From assembly GCF_036689865.1 (NCBI RefSeq), contig NZ_JBAHUQ010000003.1:124001-188000 (forward strand): 64,000 nt of DNA. The letters are read 5' to 3'. Both the position numbers and the translations under genes were made by a program. Positions 9,340 to 16,504 of this stretch are shown piece by piece. Numbering within the stretch: the stretch's first letter is position 1; every line of letters starts with the position of its first letter. The notes under the pieces are model-generated. The model was not told the origin of the DNA, ran no database searches, and saw only the letters and a list, made by a program, of their open reading frames with translations. Source of the DNA: Magnetococcus sp. PR-3 (GTDB taxonomy: Bacteria; Pseudomonadota; Magnetococcia; Magnetococcales; Magnetococcaceae).

Positions 9340-9636
9340 CTATTTACTGTCGCTCTCCGAAGCATTGCTGCTCCAGCCATATCCGTAGCCGGGCCAACCG
9401 TAACCATAAGCAGGATATCCATAGCCATAGTAGCTTGGATAACCATATCCAGAATAACCTGGGTAACCACCCCAGCCGGGATATCCGCCCCAGCCGGGAT
9501 AACCACCCCAACCAGGACCATTGAACCAGTTCCCAGGCCACCAATTACCCCACCAAGCATCTGCATCTTTGGGTACCATCATCATACCGCTACCCAGCAG
9601 TGCCGCCAATCCTAAAATAGCCAGACCTCGTTTCAT
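9340..9636 (-). CDS. Secreted Gly/Tyr/Trp-rich low-complexity protein, sulfur-globule-protein-like
   Basis: 98 residues. MKRG plus a hydrophobic stretch and ADA gives a clear signal peptide with predicted cleavage after residue 27. The mature part is almost only Gly, Tyr, Trp, Pro and Ser, with three tandem PGWGGY units (41-58) followed by GY/YGYGYP runs, and a short acidic tail. This composition and small size match the envelope proteins of intracellular/periplasmic sulfur globules in purple and colourless sulfur bacteria (SgpA/SgpB type). The start at 9636 is preceded by GGAGAAGGCAG. Other secreted Gly-rich structural proteins are possible, so the function is a reasoned guess; the signal peptide and composition are directly visible. 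Confidence 0.65.
   Translation of the reverse strand: MKRGLAILGLAALLGSGMMMVPKDADAWWGNWWPGNWFNGPGWGGYPGWGGYPGWGGYPGYSGYGYPSYYGYGYPAYGYGWPGYGYGWSSNASESDSK
9463..9516 (-). repeat. Tandem 18-bp repeats encoding PGWGGY
   Basis: Three in-frame 18-bp units encode residues 41-58 of the secreted Gly/Tyr-rich protein. They are near-identical at DNA level, suggesting recent expansion by slippage. Confidence 0.8.
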
Positions 9637-9912
9637 CTGCCTTCTCCTTCTTTCATGCCAAAAAAAAGATGGTGAAAGCCCCTTCAAAAGTCGTAGGTAG
9701 TAACCATGGCATCCGACCCTAAAAGGAGCGAAAAAATATCAATGGGCTACCAATCATTCTGACCCCTAAACACATGCCCCAATATGGTCTAAATACAGGG
9801 CATCACTCAAAGCGATTTATCTTAGATTAAGCCTCTTTTTACACGTGATCAAGCATTTTCTAATAAACTTAATGTAATAAAATCTTTATCGAAACTAAGA
9901 AATACTTATAAA

Positions 9913-9946
9913 AAAAAGACTGTGATTCATCGACCACAGTCTTTTT
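9913..9946 (-). terminator. Terminator downstream of the MBL-fold hydrolase gene
   Basis: A perfect 12-bp stem (9913-9924 with 9935-9946), 10-nt loop and a seven-base T-run on the minus strand. It lies 30 bp past the stop codon of the MBL hydrolase. The remaining AT-rich stretch 9688-9912 holds the upstream region of the Gly/Tyr-rich gene and nothing else I can name. Confidence 0.88.
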
Positions 9947-9975
9947 CCATAATCCAATTGAATAGATGCTTATTT

Positions 9976-10605
9976 TCAACCGTTTAAGAATGGATTTCCC
10001 ATACGTTCCTGCCCCACCGTGGTTGAGGGGCCATGACCGGGGTGGCAGACAACGCCATCCTCCAGGTTCATTAAACGGGTTTCGATACTCTTAATGAGCT
10101 TACCGTGATCTCCACCGGGTAGATCGGTACGGCCAATCCCCCCTGCAAACAGGGTATCCCCCACCGCCACTTCATCACCCCAACGGATACAGCACCCCCC
10201 CGGTGTGTGGCCCGGTGTATGGATAATCTCCAACTTCAAACCACACAGCTCCAGGCTTTGCCCATGTTCCAGGTTATGATCAACCTCTGGCGCTGGGCCA
10301 AAAGGCAACCCCCACCGGGCTGCATGGCTGGGTGCATTGTCTACCAGGAACTGATCTTCCGGGTGTAACCAAAACTCACAGCCCGAGGCACGCTTTAACT
10401 CATGCACCGCCCCAATATGGTCAAAGTGACCATGGGTGTTAACAATATGGGCCACTTTTAACCCCAAACGGGTTAGATGACGTAGAATTTCCCCGGCATC
10501 CCCACCTGGATCAATTAAAAGTGCATCCTCCCCTTCCGATGCCGCCAGAATGTGGCAGTTTACCTGTAAGGGTCCTGTCTCCAGGATCTCATGAATTACC
10601 GTCAT
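9976..10605 (-). CDS. MBL-fold metallohydrolase, glyoxalase II-like
   Basis: 209-residue metallo-beta-lactamase-fold enzyme. Metal site motif THGHFDH (His58, His60, Asp62, His63), then HTPGHTPGG, VAVGDTLFAGGIGRTDLPGG and the terminal CHPGHGPST, which together mark the glyoxalase II / YcbL-like subgroup that hydrolyses thioesters such as S-lactoylglutathione. It is shorter than true GloB (about 250), fitting the YcbL type. The ATG at 10605 overlaps the end of the upstream WGR gene by 17 bp and is preceded by GGAGCG, so the two are translationally coupled. The exact substrate is not determinable. Confidence 0.88.
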   Translation of the reverse strand: MTVIHEILETGPLQVNCHILAASEGEDALLIDPGGDAGEILRHLTRLGLKVAHIVNTHGHFDHIGAVHELKRASGCEFWLHPEDQFLVDNAPSHAARWGLPFGPAPEVDHNLEHGQSLELCGLKLEIIHTPGHTPGGCCIRWGDEVAVGDTLFAGGIGRTDLPGGDHGKLIKSIETRLMNLEDGVVCHPGHGPSTTVGQERMGNPFLNG

Positions 10606-10885
10606 CGGAACGCTCCGCTTGAATTCGATCAACAATAGGTCCAGACAACCCTTCCTGCATCACAACCTTATAACCACGCTTGGTCAGATCGTCCCGCAGT
10701 CGCATAAGGGCTTCGACAGACTCCTGATGGGTCTCATAGGGATTACGGCGCACGGTACCGGGAGAGCCGGTTTTACCCCACTCTCGTATGACATGCCACC
10801 GACCCAACAGATCGGGTTGAATCTGGATGGCATAGTACCAGACCACATCGGTTTCTCGATTGATCCGCTGAAGGTAGGCTTTCAT
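10589..10885 (-). CDS. Stand-alone WGR-domain protein
   Basis: 98 residues consisting almost entirely of a WGR domain: WYYAIQIQPDLLGRWHVIRE followed by WGKTGSPG (the W-G-R signature as W-G-K) and a C-terminal helix pair. WGR domains bind nucleic acids and occur in PARPs and MolR-type proteins; small bacterial stand-alone versions have no assigned role. The start at 10885 is the first that begins at the domain; an ATG at 10897 would add four residues. It is the first gene of a two-gene unit with the MBL hydrolase (17-bp overlap). The link to glyoxalase-like chemistry is unexplained. Confidence 0.75.
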   Translation of the reverse strand: MKAYLQRINRETDVVWYYAIQIQPDLLGRWHVIREWGKTGSPGTVRRNPYETHQESVEALMRLRDDLTKRGYKVVMQEGLSGPIVDRIQAERSDDGNS

Positions 10886-11275
10886 GCACAACCCCATGAG
10901 TGGCCATTTTTTATTACTTGCCCGTTTACTCCTACGGCCTACTGCCGCATCATGACAGGAAATGGCTTTGGACGCAAAAATCATCGTATACCGTCTATCT
11001 GACCCCGACCTATGTGTAAGACCCTTTGATACACCATGGTGTGTACATCGGCATATGGGCAAGATGCGGTATAAGGGTGAGGGATACCATACAACGGTAC
11101 CCTTATCACTGAACCAGGCACCGGGCCATGCGCTATGTTAAAAGATGATCGATTAAGGGGTATACCCAGGGCATGAAGCAGATACCAGGCCCTTAAACCC
11201 CTCGTCTACCTTGTGACTTGTTGACACTTAAAACGACTCTGTACAATCGCCACTTAAACAAGGGTAAAGCAAACC

Positions 11276-11677
11276 ATGTGGGATATCCCTCGACCCATCG
11301 TTAACCAGATTCTTAGCCATGCGATGCGCTGCCAACCTGAAGAGTGTGTGGGCATACTCTCCGGCCAGGGTAAAGAGATCCGTCACTGGCACCCCATGAC
11401 CAATGCACTGGCAGATAGTCGCCGTTTTTTGGCCGACCCCAGTGAACAGATTCAATTGTTTAAAAATTTACGGGAAAAAGGGGAAGAGGTGGTGGCGATC
11501 TACCACAGCCACCCCACAGAACCAGCAGAGCCCTCGGCTGTGGACCTGGATCAATCCCACTATCCCGATGCACTCTACCTTATTGTCTCTCTGGCGACCG
11601 ATGGTCGTTTGGACATGAACGGCTATACCATTAAGGATGGCACGGCTACGCCCCAGGAACTGACCATTCACGATTGA
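11276..11677 (+). CDS. M67 (JAMM/MPN+) family metallopeptidase
   Basis: 133-residue JAMM-type zinc protease. The metal and catalytic motif is complete: Glu in PEECVGILSG (22-23), then HSHP at 77-80, Ser87 and Asp90 (H-x-H-x7-S-x2-D). Stand-alone bacterial M67 proteins often process the C-terminus of ubiquitin-like sulfur-carrier proteins in cysteine, thiamine or molybdopterin pathways. It lies 8 bp ahead of a LarE sulfur-transferase gene on the same strand, which supports a sulfur-transfer context. No ubiquitin-like carrier gene is visible nearby. The start ATG is preceded by AGGGTAAAGC. Confidence 0.85.
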   Translation: MWDIPRPIVNQILSHAMRCQPEECVGILSGQGKEIRHWHPMTNALADSRRFLADPSEQIQLFKNLREKGEEVVAIYHSHPTEPAEPSAVDLDQSHYPDALYLIVSLATDGRLDMNGYTIKDGTATPQELTIHD

Positions 11678-11685
11678 GAAATAAG

Positions 11686-12504
11686 ATGACCATTACACCC
11701 CAGCAGATGCAGGCTTTAGAAACGCAACTAAACGGTTTTGATCATCTGCTGGTGGCGTTTTCTGGTGGTGTAGACTCAACACTTCTGTTGGCAGAGGCAG
11801 TCCGCCTGTTAGGTAAAGATCGGGTTATTGCGCTCACCGCACTCTCCCCCACCTTACCCGCTCAGGAGCAACAGGAAGCCCAGGCGCTTGCCCAACAGAT
11901 TGGTGCGACATCGATCATGGAACCCACCCATGAAATGAATAACCCCGCCTTTACCGCCAATGGCCCGGATCGCTGTTATCACTGTAAAACCACCCTGTTT
12001 GACCTGTGTGATCAAATCCTTGCCAAACAGGATGATCCTCAGCAATGGGCCATCGCCTATGGGGCCAATCTGGATGATCTAGGTGACCACCGACCGGGTA
12101 TGGATGCCGCGCGGGAACGGGGTATTTATGCCCCCCTTCTACAAGCGAAGTGGGGGAAAGATCTTATTCGGGCACGCTCCCATCAGTTAGGGCTACCTAC
12201 GGCGGACAAAGCTGCCATGGCTTGTCTCTCTTCACGTTTTCCTACCCATACCCCCATTACCCTTACCCACCTAAACCGTGTTGAAAAAGCCGAAAATCTG
12301 TTACGCAAGGCGGGGTTCAAACTGTTTAGGGTACGCTTTGAGGGTAACCGGGCACGTATTGAACTGGGGCAAGAGGAACTCTACCGTTTAGACGAGGAGC
12401 TGGTCCAAACCGAACTGGTTCAAGCCATTAAACACTGTGGCTTTGAGCAGGTCTATTTGGACCCCAAAGGCTATCGTACAGGTGGGGCCAATACACCCCA
12501 TTAA
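11686..12504 (+). CDS. larE: ATP-dependent sacrificial sulfur transferase LarE
   Basis: PP-loop ATP pyrophosphatase (SGGVDS at about 26-31) of 272 residues. LarE adenylates and sulfurates pyridinium biscarboxylate during synthesis of the nickel-pincer cofactor of lactate racemase. Cys97 and Cys100 (CYHC) and Cys180 (MACLSSRFP) are present; from memory, a CxxC plus the later Cys characterises LarE proteins that hold an iron-sulfur cluster, as opposed to the single-Cys sacrificial type. ATG at 11686 is preferred over an in-frame TTG at 11674. larB and larC are not in the window. The coupled M67 protease hints at a broader sulfur-transfer role. Confidence 0.88.
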   Translation: MTITPQQMQALETQLNGFDHLLVAFSGGVDSTLLLAEAVRLLGKDRVIALTALSPTLPAQEQQEAQALAQQIGATSIMEPTHEMNNPAFTANGPDRCYHCKTTLFDLCDQILAKQDDPQQWAIAYGANLDDLGDHRPGMDAARERGIYAPLLQAKWGKDLIRARSHQLGLPTADKAAMACLSSRFPTHTPITLTHLNRVEKAENLLRKAGFKLFRVRFEGNRARIELGQEELYRLDEELVQTELVQAIKHCGFEQVYLDPKGYRTGGANTPH

Positions 12505-12682
12505 GAACAGACCGCTCTCATACCACTCCCTATCACCATGCCTTAGGTTAATCCCTAAACTTTTTAGCTTAAACCACATTTCATGCCTTTTGGCTACCCA
12601 CACAAACTATTTTAGTTGTATCTATGATGATCCGATGAGTAAGGGTGACTATTCCTATACTTTTATATAAAGGAACGTGCCC

Positions 12683-13252
12683 ATGAAAAAACCACTCTTT
12701 ATCATTTCATGTTCAACACTTCTGCTTGTTGCGCCACCTTTGGCCCATGCTGGTTTTTATCTGGGTGGAGGGGCAGGTATTAGCCAAATACAGAACTACC
12801 CCAAAACAACCGGGGCCTCCTATGACGACAGTAATGTGACGGGTAAAGTCTACGCGGGGTACCAATTCCACAAAAATGTCGCCCTTGAAGCTGCCTACCA
12901 CCACCTGGGCAACATTAAAGGTAACTTTAGCGGTGTGGTGGCCGAGGCCAAAGCGTTTGGGGGCAGTTTACAAGTGGTGGCCAAACTACCAGTGACAGAA
13001 AAAACCGCCCTTTTTATCAAAGGTGGTGGCTTGTACACCCGTGTGGTGGCTGAAGCTTCTTACAATGCTTTAAGTGCTTCTGCAAAAGATGCCAGGGTTG
13101 CCCCTGTTTTGGGTATTGGGGCTGAAACCGATATTTCCAATCAGATAAAACTTAGAGCCGAAGTGGAACATGTCATTAATGTGGGGAATGCAGGAACCAC
13201 AGGCCAAGCAGATATTACGACCTTTACAGCCAGCGCTAATTATAATTTCTAA
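12683..13252 (+). CDS. Outer-membrane beta-barrel protein (OmpA-like 8-strand type)
   Basis: 189 residues with a Sec signal peptide (MKKPLFIISCSTLLLVAPPL, cleavage near AHA) followed by alternating amphipathic strands (GFYLGGGAGISQ, GKVYAGYQFHKNVALEAAYHHLG, GGSLQVVAKLP, APVLGIGAETDIS, IKLRAEVEHVINVG) and a terminal aromatic strand ending in NYNF, the classic BAM recognition end. There is no OmpA peptidoglycan-binding domain. ATG 12683 has AAGGA 8 bp upstream. The next gene starts 24 bp later, so they are likely co-transcribed. Role: envelope structure or small porin; not resolvable. Confidence 0.85.
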   Translation: MKKPLFIISCSTLLLVAPPLAHAGFYLGGGAGISQIQNYPKTTGASYDDSNVTGKVYAGYQFHKNVALEAAYHHLGNIKGNFSGVVAEAKAFGGSLQVVAKLPVTEKTALFIKGGGLYTRVVAEASYNALSASAKDARVAPVLGIGAETDISNQIKLRAEVEHVINVGNAGTTGQADITTFTASANYNF

Positions 13253-13276
13253 CCCATCTACACAAGGAGAAATTCA

Positions 13277-14110
13277 ATGTTAAACCCATGCAAAAAGTGG
13301 CTTTTCTCCTTGCTTATGGTGGTCTCCACTATGGGGTTGGCTTTGCATGCGCTGGCCAACCCCATGATGGAGGCCTTTGATGCCATCCCGGACTCTTCTC
13401 ATATTGGACAAATCTATCAATTAAACAAATTATCACCCAATGATCGGTTGCTCTGCACCATGCAGGAGCAGAACCTGCAACAGGATGAGCTGGCGTTACA
13501 ACAGTTAAAGGTCTCCCTTTCACGCTTGGAAACGTTAAAGAACAGACTGGAACTGAAACTGTTAACCCACCAACAAGGTAAAAAACCTTTTGCTCAGGAT
13601 CTGTTTGATCTGCTCACCCATGCAAAAATGCTGGCTGAAGAGAATTTGGAACAGCGCGCATTGCACCATAAGACCAAGAGCCAAACATTTTTAAAGCATG
13701 TCACAAAATATGAAAAAAAATGTGTCGGCAAAACCATTGTACAAGCCTCTGACACACCCACTCCCCAGGACCTTTTAACACAACCGGTTGCAACACTGAC
13801 CGCCCCGAGCCCTTCGGAACCGGTTCTCCCTCTGGATCGACCACCCACGGTAGCAAACCCTCTCGATCAAGCTGTTTTTTATACCTATCTCGGCTCTTAT
13901 ACAGAGCTGCTCCAGGCACAACAGATTGCTGAAAAGGTGATCCACATGACCGGCACCCCCACTTCAACCGTCACCATAACCCCTGTATTTAATGGCCAAA
14001 TGCAACGTGTGTATGTTGGTCCTTTTAACAAACAGCAGGCAAGCACCATGAAACAACGGATTGAAAAACAACTTCACTTAAATGATCTACAAGTTACAGA
14101 TCAGATTTAA
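13277..14110 (+). CDS. Secreted protein with C-terminal SPOR-like domain
   Basis: 277 residues: signal peptide (hydrophobic 9-26, cleavage near ALA-NP), a helical Gln/Leu-rich middle part (about 60-155, predicted coiled coil), a Thr/Pro-rich linker (about 160-195) and a C-terminal region of about 75 residues with the SPOR pattern: FYTYLGSYTELLQAQQIAEK, then MQRVYVGPFNKQQA. SPOR domains bind denuded glycan strands at the division septum. A strong AAGGAGA site precedes the ATG. It follows the outer-membrane barrel gene by 24 bp, suggesting an envelope pair. The specific role is unknown. Confidence 0.75.
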   Translation: MLNPCKKWLFSLLMVVSTMGLALHALANPMMEAFDAIPDSSHIGQIYQLNKLSPNDRLLCTMQEQNLQQDELALQQLKVSLSRLETLKNRLELKLLTHQQGKKPFAQDLFDLLTHAKMLAEENLEQRALHHKTKSQTFLKHVTKYEKKCVGKTIVQASDTPTPQDLLTQPVATLTAPSPSEPVLPLDRPPTVANPLDQAVFYTYLGSYTELLQAQQIAEKVIHMTGTPTSTVTITPVFNGQMQRVYVGPFNKQQASTMKQRIEKQLHLNDLQVTDQI

Positions 14111-14294
14111 TGCGTATGCAGGGGGAGTGGTGTCGGATGCATAAGGGGGGGTACCCATGCGATAGGGTGCATGGGCCCACAACAAACCCATGCACCATTT
14201 AGACATCTTGTCGCACATACGGTGGTGGTTGCCTGATCCCTCTGGCCGTGTCGCCAACCAAGGAGCGAACCTTGGCTGACCCATTGCACGGCTG

Positions 14295-16394
14295 CTACTT
14301 TGTCTTCTCTCTAAGAATATCTGTTTGCATCTGTTTGGCCAGCTCTTTGGGATCGGTAGTTGGCGGTAAGCAACGCAGGGCACGACAGACAAAACCGGTG
14401 GCTTTATCCGCTAACATGGGCTTAAACAGCACAGGCCAATCAGCTTCAACATGCTCTGCCGGATCATGGAACGTGAGCACCATACCCACATGGCCCTTTT
14501 CTTTGGCCACATCGCGCATCTGCTGCACATCCTTAGCACCCCGTTTTCCAATAATGGCGACCTCCAAACGCTGCTCCGGTGCTTGCCACTGACTGCTGAG
14601 CAACGCTGGCGCATGACCATTTTGCACCTGGCTATGGGTTTGTAGTGCTTTAAAAATGGCCGCCGCTCTCTCTTGCCACTTGGTAGTGCCTGTATAGCCA
14701 GAGAGCCGATACAACGACTCCACCACCATGGCATTTAAAGAAGGTTCGGGGTCGTCAGTAATAGGATGCCGGGGTGGAAGAGGACTTTTTACAGACAAAG
14801 GCCGCTCTTGGATGGGGTGCTGTGGTGTGACTTGGTAGGCGTGTAAAAGCTCTGCGGCCACCTTTTCGGCGGTTAACAACCACTGGGCATGATGATCCCA
14901 CCCATACATGGCCAATAACGCTTGCAACAGGGCTGCATGATCCTGGGCAAACCCAACATCTCCAGTTTGGTGACCATCATAGATATGGCGCAAACCCTCG
15001 CTGGATGCACGGTAGCTGAGCAGTTGATTAAGACACTGTTTGGCAGCCTCTCCATACGCGGGTTGATCCAACCACTGGGCCGCTTCTGCTAACGCGGTAA
15101 TGGCCATACCATTCCATGTCACATTAAGCTGATCATAGCGCTTAGCTTTGGGGCGGCTTTGACGGCTAAGGCGTAGTTTTTCCCAGGTGGTAAACCAACG
15201 TTTTTGTAATTGTGCCACCGTACTTAAACGCTCAATTGGCTGGTAAGCCACCACCAAACGCTCTTCCACTGGTATCTGAAACGGATCCAACCACTGCTCT
15301 TTAAACTCATCGGCCTGAGCACCCAATAACAGATCAATCTCTTGTTCTGTCCAGGTGGTAAAGGTGCCTTCCCCCTGCTTGGTCACCGCATCAAAAGAGG
15401 CCGCAAAACAGCCATTCGGCAGACGCATATCTCTGAGTAGGGCATCCAAAAGACGCTGGGTTACCCGTTTAGCCGCGGGAGCTTGCAGCGCTTTGGCCGC
15501 TCTTAGATAAAGACGTGCCAGCTGGGCATTGTCATACAGCATGATCTCAAAATGGGGGGGGCTCCAACTGGCCTGCACCCCATAGCGATGAAATAACCCC
15601 CCTGCGACATCTCGAACACCGGCAATGGCCATATTGGCCAAGGTTTTTTCCACCATGGTTCGGGCTGCGGTATTTTCCGCAAAACGGGCTTCATCCAATA
15701 AAAAACGCATCAGAGAAGGACGGGGAAATTTGGATCGATCACCAAAACCACCATGAACACCATCAAAGGCTGCTTGCCACAACTTAAGGGTGCGTTCCCG
15801 CAACTGGGTCAAATTACGTTGACCCTTTTGTACCTGTTTATTTTCAATGGTTGAGGCACTTTGACGAAACTGCTGGGCGCCATCCTTCTGCCATACCTTG
15901 GCCAAGGTATGCAGGACCTGCGTAAAGGAGGGTTTGCCATAACGGGGTTTGGGGGGAAAGTAGACCCCCCCATAAATAGGCTGCAAATCCGGTGTTAGGA
16001 ACAGGTTTGCCGGCCAACCGGCAATACCTTGGTTAAGTTGCCGTAACATATCTAAAAAGTGGGCATCCAGATCTGGCCTAAGCTCCCGGTCCACTTTGAT
16101 ACTAATAAAGTGTTCATTCAATATCTTAGCAACAGCAGGATCAGAAAAACTCTCTGCAGCCATGACATGGCACCAGTGGCAGGAGGCATAACCGATGGAG
16201 AGAAAGATGGGTTTATTCTCTCTTCTGGCACGTGCCAAGGTTTTTTCATTCCACACCTGCCAATGTACCGGCTGTTGGGCATGGGCACGCAGGTAGGCGC
16301 TGGGGGTATCAGCCAACTGGTTAGAAGATGCAAACGCCTGTGAAATCAATAAGATCATAGACAACGTTAGGAATATCGATCTCATGGCATCCAT
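14295..16394 (-). CDS. Secreted DUF255 / thioredoxin-like-fold protein (YyaL/SSP411 type)
   Basis: 699 residues. A signal peptide (about 1-22) precedes a DUF255 thioredoxin-fold domain that begins at SAYLRAHAQQPVHWQVW and includes the CHWCHVMAAESF motif (Cys72, Cys75), followed by an (alpha/alpha)6-barrel-like region (GGFGDRSKFPRP, FEIMLYDNAQLARLYL) typical of YyaL/spermatogenesis-associated 20 proteins. Their biochemical role is poorly known; the CxxC suggests redox activity. An export signal is unusual, as most family members I recall are cytoplasmic. The start at 16394 has GAGAGG 7 bp upstream. It is divergent from the pseudokinase-SPOR gene, 110 bp away. Confidence 0.85.
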   Translation of the reverse strand: MDAMRSIFLTLSMILLISQAFASSNQLADTPSAYLRAHAQQPVHWQVWNEKTLARARRENKPIFLSIGYASCHWCHVMAAESFSDPAVAKILNEHFISIKVDRELRPDLDAHFLDMLRQLNQGIAGWPANLFLTPDLQPIYGGVYFPPKPRYGKPSFTQVLHTLAKVWQKDGAQQFRQSASTIENKQVQKGQRNLTQLRERTLKLWQAAFDGVHGGFGDRSKFPRPSLMRFLLDEARFAENTAARTMVEKTLANMAIAGVRDVAGGLFHRYGVQASWSPPHFEIMLYDNAQLARLYLRAAKALQAPAAKRVTQRLLDALLRDMRLPNGCFAASFDAVTKQGEGTFTTWTEQEIDLLLGAQADEFKEQWLDPFQIPVEERLVVAYQPIERLSTVAQLQKRWFTTWEKLRLSRQSRPKAKRYDQLNVTWNGMAITALAEAAQWLDQPAYGEAAKQCLNQLLSYRASSEGLRHIYDGHQTGDVGFAQDHAALLQALLAMYGWDHHAQWLLTAEKVAAELLHAYQVTPQHPIQERPLSVKSPLPPRHPITDDPEPSLNAMVVESLYRLSGYTGTTKWQERAAAIFKALQTHSQVQNGHAPALLSSQWQAPEQRLEVAIIGKRGAKDVQQMRDVAKEKGHVGMVLTFHDPAEHVEADWPVLFKPMLADKATGFVCRALRCLPPTTDPKELAKQMQTDILREKTK

Positions 16395-16504
16395 TATGCA
16401 ACCTCTCAGCTTACGAGAATTTCACCAACCGACTTTTCAACATTTCGATGGTGAACAAAAAGTGCAGGGGTTAAACCCTGTAAATTTACAGCGTATGTAG
16501 CGGC

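Noticed and set aside
9463-9516. Regular 18-bp repeats considered as a CRISPR-like array
   Set aside because: The repeats are contiguous with no spacers and are in frame inside a secreted low-complexity protein.
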